Positions 1 to 11,500 of a DNA stretch of 26,069 nucleotides are shown here, piece by piece. Origin of the DNA: Lenisia limosa (Eukaryota > Breviatea); NCBI GenBank assembly GCA_001655205.1, contig LPNZ01008640.1:1-26069 (forward strand). Reading direction: 5' to 3'. The translations under genes and the position numbers were made by a program. The notes beneath the pieces were generated by a model. The model searched no databases. It worked only from the letters and a program-made list of their open reading frames with translations, and had not been told where the DNA came from. Position 1 is the first letter of the stretch; each line of letters begins with the position of its first letter.

Positions 1-3000
1 CTCTTATGTATCCAGAGCAGGTGACCAGCTAATTAATTTACGTTTCAGACATTCAGTTCCTGATTGACCTCCACTACCCCTGCAAGTTCACCAACTGGGT
101 TTTTATCCATGAGGTAAGATCCAAAATTTTCAATACTTCTATTGGTAATCAACCACTCTTTTAGAGCCTTGTAGAAGATGCTCACTTCTAGAAATGTTAT
201 CATATACTATAGTATATCATATGTATAATCCAAGAGAATGAAGTAAATTATGTCAAACAAAAACAATTATTTTTTCTCTTGTAGATGATGGGGACATTAT
301 CGAACGCAGCCGCTTTGTATGCCCGTTTCCTCAATGAAGGTTTGCTACAATGTCGCCTCATCAAATCCGAATGCTTCACCTGACTTTTATGCCAAACGGA
401 GAATAATCATTAACGCATAATATGATAAAAAGCTTGTGATATCTAAAATTGGGAGATTATCATGATTGATTTATCGAATAATCTTACTCCTTTACTCACC
501 CATCATTCTCCAATCGGAATGAGTTCTGACGGTGATAGACATTGCAATGGCGCGAAGTGAGCAGGTTGTCTTAGAAGCTGATCAGATCACTTCCGATATA
601 TCCGCCTCCATGCACAACGAAGCCACTCACAGCTTCACCGTTTTGAGTACTTCGCTTTCTTCAAGGCTACAGGTTTGAGTCGCGGTCTGGTCATTTATTT
701 GGATATTAACACACTATTTGTTCTCTGCTGACGATATAGGGATCTGGCATTCAAGGCACTTTAGTTTCGCACTTGGCACCATTTGCTTTGGTATGATGAC
801 CCCCCCCCCCCTGTCTGGGNNNNNNNNNNNNNNNNNNNNNNNNNNNNNNNNNNNNNNNNNNNNNNNNAAACCCTGCTTTAAACAAGTATTATCCCTTGTT
901 TCCATATTATGGGGTATTACTTACTCTCAGGTGAAACCTGCAAGTGAGCTTCAAACCGAAATCCAAGAAGGAGAGGTGACCCCAATGACAAAAGTGGGGT
1001 GCAATTCAATTCTTATCATTTTGCTGTATCTTATTAGTCGAATATAGCCGTTGCTAACCATGCAGATTTCAGTCCTTCTCAATAACGCAGCCATCTTCAG
1101 AGCTCAGCTCAATGCCTTGGTAAGGCCTGCTATCTACACTATTTAACACAGTGATGGTAAAAAGACAGTAACGGATTATGTACAATCGTCATTGTGTGGC
1201 AATATTGTCGAGTTTGACGATTGGCAAAATCCACGTAATTCCCTAGGCTGAAGCCTTGGAAAATGAGCTTTTGGATCAGTTAGACCGAAAAGTGCAATGT
1301 CAGCCCCAGTCCCCGCTGCATTCCAACATTATGGACCTTGTCGCGGATGGAGTGGGGGTAACACAGGATCTTCATGAGCCAAGAAACACATCAGCTGTAC
1401 CATTTATATTAGTATAATAAGGACGTTTTTCATAATTCTTGGAAACCGTTTTGACCCAAACACAGCCAAGTGACGCGTTGGACGTCATTGAAAACACCGA
1501 TCTTTCACACGAGCTCCGGCCTGGCCTTTCCGATCTGAGAGAAACCCTGGTTTGTGCCACTCTGTGTTTGTAACTTTTTATCATTATTTTGAATTTCTTT
1601 CCGATGTTCCCTTCCTTGTTTCTTTCATTGTTTCTTTCTCAGAGTTAGCGAGTGTTTTTAACAGTCGCATTTCCACAACACAAAAGATGGTGCCACTTGT
1701 GGTTGAGCCTGGGGGAGGGGGGGGACTGGTTGACTACACAAAAGAACATCCACTGAAAACGACAAAAACAGGAGGACTTCGTGAACTTGATTCACAGTAT
1801 AACCTGACAGAGTGAGGTTAAAGCAGGGTGCCAACCCAGAAACTGGCTTGGATATAGCCAAAACCGAGAGTAACCTGCGTGATTATTAGATTTGCTAATA
1901 TCGAGGAAAACCTAAAAGAGGCCCTTCCCGCTTTAAACTTTTGTGTATTAATAGTATCAACATGATTAGGACAGAGAGCGGATATCTTATTGGCAGTAAA
2001 TAAGCAGGGGGAAAAGGAGGTATTATCATTCAAAAACAATTATCCGAAGATCTTCAACCACAACAGATTACCCTGTTGAATGCTGAAAACACTTACTATC
2101 TCAAACCGACTTTGTTGTGTTCTTCTGTGAATCTGAACCCTCCCCCCCTGCTAACTGACATATTAGGAAATCGGAGTGTCGATGGTGATGGAGAAGTTTG
2201 AGCCGTACTTCCGAGTTGGTGAGTGGGTGAGAGTTTTCACTGATATGATATGTGGTTTTGGCTTTGTTTCGTTCTTTAATCCCGTATTTTTTTTGTTTTT
2301 TGTTTTTTTGATGCAAAGTGCGAATCCCATTTCTTTTTCTCAATCGTATCTCAGTAACATGTTTAGCATTTCAAGGATTTACCACGCCTCTGTTCTGCCA
2401 ATACCTGCACAAAAGAGGCGACTACATGGGCGAGGTTTGGTCTTGAATTATATTATTCACCTCGTAGTCACCCATTATCAGAATTCTGAAGGAATAATCC
2501 ATGAAAGCGGTCTGACCCCCCAGATGATGCCGCGTGCAGTGAAACCATCGGCCCAGCTTTTGGAGTCGCATCTGTGCGAACTCCTGCGATGTCTCGACAC
2601 GTCACTTGCCGAAATGGTTCGCATTGCTCTGGCTGTGCGATCCAAGTGGAAATGTATCTAACATAATAACACTATAATCCTCAAACAACGCAATAGTGGC
2701 AGCAGTCTGACCCCTCAGTCGCGAGTGATGTATTTCGATGACGTACTTGAGAGAGTATTGCGCCAATTGCTGACCATGGCTGTCGACAGTGCGGCGGCGG
2801 TGACTGCAGGTCTCAGACCACTCGAAGTCTGTGGACTGTTTATTGTGCTTGTATTATCGTTCTTCCTCTTTGCAATCACATAGTTCAGCCTCCAAAACCG
2901 TTGGACAGGCGACAGGTAACCGCAATCGAAATGGCCGTCAACGCCATCACTGAACTGCTCGGTGCCAAGGGTGCAGGTATGGGGTAACTGTATTATTTGA

Positions 3001-3990
3001 AGTATCTTCGATTGGGAAGAGCGAAAAAGAAATGTATTTAATTAATCTTGTGTTTAATCTAGTTAGTCTTTCTACCTTTGTAATTCGCTTTTGTAGTTCT
3101 ATAGTATTACCTTTAGTCGTTATTTTTTTTGTTGTACTTGAATTACCCTGGCTGGAGTAATGGGATGCGGTGCTTCGGAAGCGACTGGCCTGGGCTTTGT
3201 TTTTTTATTGTCAATCCTCCTCTGTTTCGCTAGATTTTTGTTTTTTTGGGGGGAGGGGTTTCATAATTATCTCCATTTTTATTTCGCAGGCCTGACATCA
3301 GCCTACATTCGGCGGACGCGTGAGCCGTATTCATGCTTCATGGACACATATAAGAACCTGGTTGGTGGGAATGAGTCTATGTTGTCATGGGCATCTGTTA
3401 CAAAAATCACTATCATATATATACATTTATTTCTATATTTTAAATGATGACGGTTTAGGTTGTGTACCCAATGGAGCGACTTATTTTGGGCAAATCGGTG
3501 GTGAAGCCGCCAACTACTTCCGTTTCGTGCAAGGACCTCAGAGTAGCCTATGAGATGGGTATGTGCAGGGATTGTACAATTATCAAAAGTGCCACACTTA
3601 CACTCAAGGACCATACGACGGCACGTCGATTTCGGATATCCAAATCTCCGCTGAGCTGACTTCTCAGGAGTATGGGGACTGATTTCTATTAAGTACATTC
3701 CACTTCAGACATGCGCCTATGATGTCGCTGTCTGCGTTGATTGGTTTAGATCACAATCTTCTCTGGATAACAGCATCCCTCCGCCTTCAATGCGCAAGCT
3801 CAGATTACTAAAGGTTGGTTGAAGTTATTGACGTTCTTATCATGTAGCCGGATTGGATCCTATCTTTGGTGATGCTTTCGGGAAAGAAGAAGGACCGAAA
3901 GTAGGAAATGAGAATTCTTATTGCTTTGGTCGGTGTTTTCTGACCTTTAGGTGGGCGCACGCGTGTGCCAAAGAATGCCACGAAGACTGA
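1..3990 (+). CDS. Gene A: 3' part of an unidentified helix-rich protein (multi-exon)
   Basis: The 5' end lies outside the window. Exons supported by GT/AG sites and agreeing phase: 1-20, 49-113, 285-339, 539-672, 740-790, 931-975, 1066-1119, 1247-1357, 1466-1549, 1645-1728, 1906-1942, 2050-2126, 2167-2218, 2376-2434, 2524-about 2625, 2719-2799, 2889-2976, 3290-3360, 3459-3558, 3668-3813, 3848-3900 and 3951-3990 (TGA 3988-3990). The joined product is about 540 residues, rich in Leu/Ala/Glu helices, with stretches such as MMGTLSNAAALYARFLNE, AEALENELLDQLDRKV and DRRQVTAIEMAVNAITELL. It ends in a basic, Cys-containing tail (GKKKDRKWAHACAKECHED). No signal peptide or membrane segment is visible in this part. 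I recognise no catalytic motif and no family; a scaffold or tethering protein is possible, but that is only composition. The least certain joints are 1728/1906 and the donor near 2625. One intron (791-930) holds an assembly gap (820-867). Confidence 0.72.
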
Positions 3991-4156
3991 CCCTATTTAT
4001 TTGTACTGTTATTTATTTGTTTTCTCCTAATATTCTCTATTTAGTATTATGGTTCCGAAGAGGTTTGGGCTGGAATGAAGCTAAATATCTCTATTTCTGA
4101 ATAACCCTTACAGCCGCGTATCCTCAAAAGATGTAAACATGAATAAGAAATTCGAA
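3991..4156. other. Convergent intergenic spacer between genes A and B
   Basis: The stop codons of gene A (+) and gene B (-) face each other across about 166 bp of AT-rich sequence. Short T-rich and A-rich tracts occur on both strands and could serve 3'-end formation for both transcripts. Nothing coding is supported here. Confidence 0.6.
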
Positions 4157-7100
4157 CTAAATGGAAACAAAACAAAAAAACCTCAAAGAAAAAAACAGAA
4201 ACATCATGACTGACGAGGGCTTTTGGGCTGCTGTGTTAGATGGTGTGTTGACACTCCAAAGAAGACTCCCCTCCCCCACAAGGAACTTCCCTCCCCTCCC
4301 CTCTCCTACTGGGCTGTTTTTTGGTTGTTCTAAACCCTCGTGTGTTGTCAGCCAACAGTTGATTTTGGGTATTTTTTTGTTTCATAAATTGTCCAATTTC
4401 ACTCCCTCCTCTCCCACATCAGAAGGCCAGTGTCGCCAAGTCTCGGTTGCCACGTCATCGTGGGGATTGTGCGAGGCTGGCGTTGGTCGGTACGGCTGCA
4501 CTATTTCCTTCCTCCTGCGGCGGGGGGGGGGGGGNNNNNNNNNNNNNNNNNNNNNNNNNNNNNNNNNNNNNNNNNNNNNNNNNNNNNNNNNNNNNNNNNN
4601 NNNNNNNNNNNNNNTGGCTTGCAACCCACGAGGGTCAAAAACCTCCTCCCACCTTCTGAATTGATTGGAGTATCCCCCCCCTCGCGGTGTCACTATTCCC
4701 TCCGATGATGAGGGCTGAAACATCAGCAAGTTATGGGAAGCCCAAGTAATGTTGTCTTCAAAACGCGGAGATTGAAGAAGTTGAAATAAATGATGAAAAG
4801 GGCAATAATGAATAGCTCACCGCGCTGATCTCGGAGAGAGTGTCGTAAGACGAAGCCTTTTTTATTCGAACCTGGGGGAGTTCCAAGGACAAGGCGTCTT
4901 GGTAGCCTATTACGTCAACTAAACTCTAATGCTTTGAGTATATAATACTAGTATATAATATGATATGTAAAGATTGTGTATAGACATTCCCAACTTTTAG
5001 CTTTGGCCTTGGGTAAGACATTCTTTGGCATTTCCTCTATCCTGCCATCGTGTTTAGTGGACCATCCTGAAGGATTTCGATGCAACGTGTACTCCCTTTC
5101 ATTGCTGTCGCTTTCCGATTCTACAATGGAAAGTAAGTTATTGATCATTTCAAAACGCATACAATAAAACGATCCCCCCCCCCCACCCAGCGACGGCCGA
5201 CGTCCCTGTCTCNNNNNNNNNNNNNNNNNNNNNNNNNNNNNNNNNNNNNNNNNNNNNNNNNNNNNNNNGCTTCCAGTTCGCCAAACTCGCCTACAAACGG
5301 AGTCGGGAAGTCGGAAGCGGGTGCCGGGGGCGGAGCATTGCCTCTGCGCCGCCGTGATAGCTCCTGTCCACTCATCTTCGAGAAATCGTAGCTAATCGGG
5401 TGACCTCGTAAGTATGCAAGATATCAAAGATTGAGTAAAAGTTTATCATTAACAAAAAAAGGTAACGAATTGCGAATAAGTAGCACCCAGATATTTTCCA
5501 ACTAACTCCGAAATTGCGATTCCCATTTAGCCTACCCAGATTCGTTATTCCGCCTTCCAGCGTTGCCGAGGCTTTTGGACTTGCCGGTGTGATTGGACCA
5601 TTGCGGTCGACTGTTCGCTGCGTTACCGTTTCTGAACCGGTAATCAATCAATGCACAGAAAGTTGTTCCGAGCCACACCCACATATCACCACTGAGCGTG
5701 TTACGTCTGCGCATACGTGCAGAGCTTGCTGATGACGCAACCGAAACACTGCGTTCTGGGGAATCGACTTCGGGTGATTTCCTGAAACGAATCAGCAATG
5801 TCCCTTTGGCCTCCAAAAGGTCCAAGGAACTCGCATGATGATAGAAGGGGTCTGTCTATACAAGGAACTCACATGATGATAGAAGGGGTAGATACCGTTT
5901 TTGTGGGTCTTCGATGTGTGGCAAGAGCTCTGATGGATCTGAATGATTATGCCATCTGCGAGGCCCAAATAATCCGAAACACCGCCATGCGTACCTAGGT
6001 GTCTTCGAATATGAGATCGCTAGAGGTGGGACCGGAATCGTTCGTGGCTCTATGGAAGCTATTTCCGAGAAAATACCTGATTGAAAAAAGTGAGTATCGA
6101 AAGAAGACAAATCCGCTTGGACTCACGAAGAGCGAAATACTATGTGTGTATACTTTTAAAAAAACAGGAACACACCTTGAGGGGCAGAAAGTTTTTGGTT
6201 TACTGGGGACTTCAGTATTGAGCTCTATACTCAAGTCAATGGGAATAAACTAATAAAAGCGCTGTACAGAAGAGTACCTTGAGAGTATCCTCGGATCTCT
6301 TGGTCTGGATATAGGAGCTGGAGTGCGTTCTCCGATGACGTGTTGGCCGATTTCTTGGAACCGGTGACTTGCTCAGTGTCGGTTCCGGAACCGTGTTGTG
6401 CGTGGGTGAAAAAGGGGGCTTTGTTGACCTAGTATGTGACAATTTGTCCTTCGAAAAGACTGGGAGAATTAAAGCCTCATGCCACCTTGGGGAGGACGTG
6501 GGGTAATAGACAGTTGGTGACGTGGGGGACTTGGGAGACTAAAGAGGTCAAAATAAAAACAACTAGGTCCCATTCGGAACAATAACAAAGGCAGGCAACA
6601 AGCAAACCAATAACAAAGGCAGGTGACAAGCAAACCAATAACAAAGGCAGGCAACAAGCAAACCAATAACAAAGGCAGGGAGACACGCGCCGAATTGGGT
6701 ACTCCCGCACTAAGGGTGCTTGAGTTTGATGTGAAGGACTTTGCGCCTTGAAGAACACGAGGGTTGATGTGCTCTTTTGATCTGAAGCCCGTAAGTGGTT
6801 AAACCGTCTGGTGCATTTCATCATCAATTTCCCATATTTCACACGTTAAGAGTTCTAGGCACGGGTCCAGCGGAACGAGGGAAGACGCAGCGTTACTTCT
6901 TAACCCGGGGTATCGCGAATACTCGTCGTCAGAGTCGCTGTCAATGGGGATGCTTGAGGCAAGTTCGGTGAGCTCCAGCCTGAGGGTGAGTTGTGAAGGG
7001 TACCAATAAATGATGAGGAGGTTGTTTGTGATGCTAACCAAGATTTTGACGGAACAATTACTCCTGGAGTGTCTGAAAACTAAAGAATAAGGTTCAACAT

Positions 7101-7245
7101 TGTGAGACTTTGAATTTCAAACTGACTACGAGACTAGCACTTACTTACCCAATACCCAGCTCACAAAATCTGCTGTTGAAAGCTGTCTCGCTATAATGGT
7201 GAAATAGAGCGCAATTGCAATTAAAGCGATGAATGAATTGAATTG
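4157..7245 (-). CDS. Gene B: membrane protein with one visible transmembrane segment and a long disordered tail
   Basis: Read on the minus strand from 7245 to the stop at 4157-4159. Exons with closing phases: 7245-7149, 7072-7039, 6979-6845, 6781-6703, 6538-6486, 6428-6278, 6224-6176, 6076-5896, 5781-5683, 5631-5536, 5391 into the gap at 5268, 5120-4986, 4918-4821, 4714-4643, 4514-about 4400, 4336-4157. The first exon encodes a hydrophobic helix (SFIALIAIALYFTIIARQL). Then come an acidic patch (SIPIDSDSDDEYSRYP), Ser/Thr/Pro-rich segments, a globular-looking block (YAWRCFGLFGPRRW), a basic Ser motif (RMRRRNTLSGD, a basophilic-kinase-type site), and SGQELSRRRRGNAPPPAPAS. The last exon ends in a Phe-rich hydrophobic tail. 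The N-terminus upstream of 7245 is unresolved. Two gaps (5213-5268, 4535-4614) fall inside, so some sequence is missing. Family not recognised. The tail is probably a phosphoregulated cytosolic region; that is inference. Confidence 0.68.
5823..5889. repeat. 38-bp tandem duplication inside a gene B intron
   Basis: Two copies of a 29-bp block (CAAGGAACTC, then CATGATGATAGAAGGGGT, one mismatch) start at 5823 and 5861, a 38-bp period. Both lie in the intron between the gene B exons 6076-5896 and 5781-5683. Confidence 0.85.
6539..6702 (-). repeat. 28-bp minisatellite inside a gene B intron
   Basis: Four units of 28 bp start at 6581, 6609, 6637 and 6665 (core AATAACAAAGGCAGG plus CAACAAGCAAACC). 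One unit differs by two substitutions and the last is truncated. The array sits inside the intron between the gene B exons 6781-6703 and 6538-6486, so it does not alter the protein. Confidence 0.85.
7149..7245 (-). other. Transmembrane exon of gene B
   Basis: This exon encodes about 20 consecutive hydrophobic residues after QFNS, followed by the polar stretch ARQLSTADFVSW. It ends at a strong donor (GTAAGT) with one leftover base that joins in phase to the next exon at 7072. The acceptor is uncertain: a TGACTTCTGGCAG-type site at 7246 fits the local splice rule, but the phase of any upstream exon could not be settled. Confidence 0.55.
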
Positions 7246-7255
7246 CTGCCAGAAG

Positions 7256-7799
7256 TCACCCTATTACATTGTGCAGGAGAATTGTTTGGTGATGAGAAAG
7301 GAGATGGAGAGTCAAGCACAAGCCCAAAACTACATCGTAAGTAGACCTGAAATAATATTCTATGGTACAACGTGGAAAGTGAAACTGGTTATGTTCAGAT
7401 AATCGTGCACGATTATTGCAACGAGAAGACAACCTAATACTCATATTCCAATAATTAATAAATTGCCTGTGACCATCTACTCCTACTGCCCACTTTGGAA
7501 ACTCGGAGATCTGTCCAGAGCCAATTTCAACTGTTTCCCAGTTTCCTAAAACAATTAACCAAGCCTGTCGCCACGTCATTGGCCAATTGCTTGTATTCTC
7601 AAATACGAAGCAGAAGAAGCCCCACCCAATACGAGGGAGAAAAGGTATCTCAATACTGTTCTTTGTATCGAGATCTTGCCTCAAACCTGAGAGACAGAGG
7701 TCGGAGTCACCCCCTGTGGCTTTCGAACTGAACTCAATAAGAAATGTCTACCCCAGGAATGAGATAATTCCGTCTTATTTGGTGGAGCTGAACCCCTAG
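7256..7799. other. Unresolved region, possibly the 5' exons of gene B
   Basis: A 142-residue minus-strand frame (7684-7256) and a plus-strand frame ending at 7799 (containing INQACRHVIGQLLVF) are both open and neither has convincing start or splice support. Minus-strand splice-like signals exist (a TCTCTCAG acceptor near 7685, a GTAGGA donor near 7488). Because gene B runs leftwards from 7245, this is the likely place of its missing N-terminal exons. A separate small plus-strand gene or fragment cannot be excluded. Confidence 0.3.
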
Positions 7800-8533
7800 A
7801 CAGGGAACTAATTTACAATGGCCAAATCGCAGAAAACAGTATAGAAAATTTGAGAATAACAACACGGCAATTTTCCTTAACTAATATACCACATGATATG
7901 CGGTGTGACATTTTAGGATTTGAGCAAAAGAAGGAGAGATTGTGAGAATGTCAGTTTTTTTAAAGTAGAACAATCGGTTCCGGGTGAAAGAAGACTTTAG
8001 AAAGTAACAGTTGCTGCATCAATGTCTCAGCAAAAAATCGAAGAAAAAGACTGATAGATAGGGGGATCATCGAAGATAAAGACTGATAGATAGGCGGATA
8101 TACCACCCATTTCAACATAACATAATCATTCGCACACCTTGGGCTGTCTGAAATTCTGACCAGTGATTGGGCCGTAGGAAGACCCGAAGCCGCTTAAGAT
8201 GTGCCTCGTAGCCAGATCGTCAGCAACAATGTTTGAATGCGGGCCTAATTCGACGGTGGTGAAGATTTATCTCAGTTTACCTCCTATATCGAACACAACA
8301 TTATTTAATAATAATAATAAGATCACAAATGTCGGGAGCGGTGGCCGCGGGGACAAANNNNNNNNNNNNNNNNNNNNNNNNNNNNNNNNNNNNNNNNNNN
8401 NNNNNNNNNNNNNNNNNNNNNNNNNNNNNNNNNNNNNNNNNNNNNNNNNNNNNNNNNNNNNTGTGCAATTGTGCAATTTATATATTATTTTTTTGTGTTG
8501 CATTGTGATATATTGTTCATATTGATTTGAATC
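7800..8533. promoter_or_regulatory. Divergent intergenic region between genes B and D
   Basis: No coding exon is supported. The stretch holds a 32-bp tandem duplication (8037-8099), an AT microsatellite (AATAATAATAATAAG near 8309), an assembly gap (8358-8461), and an AT-rich leader (8462-8533) with TTTATATATTATTTTTTT just upstream of the gene D start codon. That leader is the probable core promoter and 5' UTR of gene D. The assignment rests on position and composition only. Confidence 0.45.
8037..8099. repeat. 32-bp tandem duplication, intergenic
   Basis: Two copies of ATCGAAGA(A/T)AAAGACTGATAGATAGG(G/C)GGAT start at 8037 and 8069 with two visible mismatches. No feature overlaps it. Confidence 0.8.
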
Positions 8534-8591
8534 ATGAAAGTGCTTCTATTTGCCTTTTTGGCACTTTTAGGTGTTGCTTTCGCTCAAGAAC
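8534..8591 (+). other. Signal peptide exon of gene D
   Basis: The start ATG at 8534 is followed by Lys, then an uninterrupted hydrophobic core (VLLFAFLALLGVAF) and an AQ cleavage-type boundary. The donor GTAGGT follows at 8592. No earlier in-frame start is needed, and the upstream sequence is AT-rich leader. Confidence 0.85.
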
Positions 8592-11500
8592 GTAGGTATC
8601 CGGTAAAAAGTAACAGTTTGACCACTTCAGTTGATGGAGTTGTTCTCCCAACAAGGAAGGTTAACCGTAAGCCAGACTTTATCCAGTCTTTATTGTAATT
8701 TAGCTGTCCCTGAGGGCACTGTGATGCCGAAGCATGAGCGTGAGTATTTCGATAGACTTCCACCCAAAGTTAGCCGTGGCTACTCAACCTCTATCTCTGA
8801 TAACACTAATTCCTGGCAATATATCTGTAATATGTCGTTGAATTGGGAATAAAGCGTGGAGAAGTGAAATTCGGCCACCTGACAAAAGTGTTCTGAGTGT
8901 TTTCTGAGCTATGGCCGATCTTGAATCTTTGCAATAATTTTGAAGCCATGTTGTGTTTTTTTGGTTTGAATTAACCGATTTACTGCCATGAAATGAGCAA
9001 AGGTTCTCAGCAATAATTAGCCCGGGGTTGCTCCTCTGCTTGTTATTAAACCGCCAGCTCTTCACATTAACCGGCAGGATATTGAGACCGATGAGAGATG
9101 CGGAATGGGCAAGGAAGAGCAGATGAGTTCCCACAGAAGAAGAAGTGGGAGGCAGTCAAGATCATTTGGCTTCTCCTCACTGTACTGAATAACTGGTTCA
9201 GATGTTGACACTGTGACCTCGCGCGACCCCTACCTTCAAGAAGTGGTATGCTCTTTACTTCATCTAATAAGACACTTGGACGTTATCTCGGAAGAGTGAT
9301 TCTGACCCCCCCCCCTCAGATCCCAGCCTGTGGAGAGGATGTCTGTGATGTCCCCGAGCTTATTGAAGGCTACGTTACGTACATGGATGCTGGCAAAATG
9401 TCTCCTCCCACTCTTGGTATTCGGTGCTGGAATGATAAACTAATCTTTAACTTGGATGATGTTTACCATTCTAGCGGTCAACGTGATTCAAGTACAGAAC
9501 ACTGGCGGACAGAAGATGCCTACTGACACTCAGACTTCCCAGCAGCTCACTGTTGTATGTGGCNNNNNNNNNNNNNNNNNNNNNNNNNNNNNNNNNNNNN
9601 NNNNNNNNNNNNNNNNNNNNNNNNNNNNNNNNNNNNNNNNNNNNNNNNNNNNNNNNNNNNNNNNNNNNNNNNNNNNNNNNNNNNNCAAGACCATCGTTTC
9701 TGACGGTTGGTTATTTTGGGGCACTCCGCTTATTTGTCAAGGATTTATGGCAGATAGAAATTTGCTCTTCTGACTTCCCTAGATTTTTACGCTCTTACTG
9801 TAGTCCCCTTCTGCGACCGCCCGTATGTGAAAGATGTTTAATATCTTTGTGCTTCTTTTTGTGGAATGCGACGAATAAAATTTGTCTCACAAACATGGAA
9901 ATAATAGTTTAGTGGAGACGGCCAGTGTGACGACTCATGTGACTACCTCACTACCGGTTTGTGGACTTGCCTCTTCTTTATTGTCCTTGTTTATTCCCGC
10001 AATTACTGCTGTTCACGTGCTCGTCTTCCTATGCGCCGTATGTATCCACTCCCGTCTCACACTTCAGGATTCGATGGAGGCGATTGCACTGAGTATGCCA
10101 AATCTGCTTTTTGAGATATTGTGCATGCTCCCTAGTATAAAAGTAATCAAATCATGGTTTCATTTGGGTAAAACCCAAACTGCTCAACCTAGTGTGTTCT
10201 TTTGTGTTCTTTTGTGTTTGTGCTTGTAGTGTGATCCAGGACAATAGGATCGAAAAAATTGCCAGTGGAGTGGTTTGTTCTGTTGGCCTCACAACCTCAG
10301 TTCCAAGAGCGTCTGGGAGAGCCATTGTGTCTACGGCAGTGGTCGTCCCCATACCACCCTTTCTGGTGGGCGCTACACTAATTTTGCTCCGATGCCGGGG
10401 AGGGGCTCTTGATCTCATATTGTAGCTTGCAACTCTGGACAGTGCAGCAACAACGGATGGACCTGTGCTCCGGCCTGCACCAGCGGCATGACCAGCAACG
10501 GCGTGTGTGACGAGGCTTGCAACATCAAGGAGCACAAGTGGGTCATGGGGCGCAGGTCTTAAAGTTCACAAGTTGTTATTATTTTTTGTGTCATCATCCC
10601 TAATGTATGGCGTTATCCCTTGTGACTTTGCAGCTACGATGGTGGAGAGTGCTGCCTCAAGTCCGGCAACGCCCTCAAATACCCCGGAAAATGCAGAGAC
10701 CCTTCATCAAGCAACCGTCTCGCTGGTCTGCCACTTATCTTCCCTTGTATATGATATGATATATTATGCTATAGTACTACACGTCTTTTTCCACGTTTAA
10801 ATACCACAACTGGTTCTGAACAGGCTTTTGAAAAATGCTGATTGACCTTACAGGATGGATGAATGCCCCTACTTTCAAGCTCAACGTCCAAAACGTTCTC
10901 AAAAACAACAACGAACTTGATGACGGCCTTTATGCCTACGTCAAACAAGTGGGCTGTTATGTCTTTCCTCTTCAATGAACAAGCCTGACCCCCCCAGTTC
11001 GACAGCAAGGACCTTCTCCTCGGCTATGCCACTTTCCCCTGGTCCAATGACCTTCTTGGCGGTGTCTTCATGGGTGCTCATGTCAGAGGGACACAAATCA
11101 AAGAAGGCTTTGGCCAACTTCCTTTAGTCGTTTCCACATGCCCTTTACCTTCGACTCATCTTCCAGGCCTGGGGTGTTGTCGGCTCCTTTACTGGGGTCA
11201 CTGCTGCTCATGAGGTGGGGGGCTTCATTAAACTATCGATATTTTGCTGGTCTTTTTTGAACCGAAGTGAAGCTCTACCTGCCATCATCATTCATTACCG
11301 CCTGCCATCATCCTCTGGTTATCATTGCCCTGTTTTGACCGAGCAGATTGGCCATTGCTTTGGCCTCTACCACGTTTTCCACGGACAAAGCGAGAGTGTG
11401 TCGGGGTTCAGATTGTTTCCTTCAAAGCTTCAATGCAACGGGCCTAAAGACAGCGTTATTGATTCTTCTTCTGACGCGTACAGTTGACAGCTGCTCGCAC

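Noticed and set aside
4430-5167. Plus-strand exon candidates (KASVAKSRLPRHRGDCARL; LVDHPEGFRCNVYSLSLL)
   Set aside because: The minus-strand reading gives a continuous phase chain (for example exon 5120-4986 to 4918-4821) and explains the C-run acceptors.
5514-6092. Plus-strand gene with exons such as FVIPPSSVAEAFGLAG, RIRAELADDATETLRSGE and ARALMDLNDYAICEAQ
   Set aside because: The frames are open and look helical, but they need an 8-nt 'intron' or a frameshift near 5991. The minus-strand gene B exons over the same bases join with consistent phase and proper branch-point/AG signals, so the plus frames are shadows.
7587-7799. Fragment of a nuclease-like or transposon-related protein on the plus strand (RHVIGQLLVF)
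   Set aside because: Only one short suggestive motif, no start codon or splice support, and an equally open minus-strand frame.
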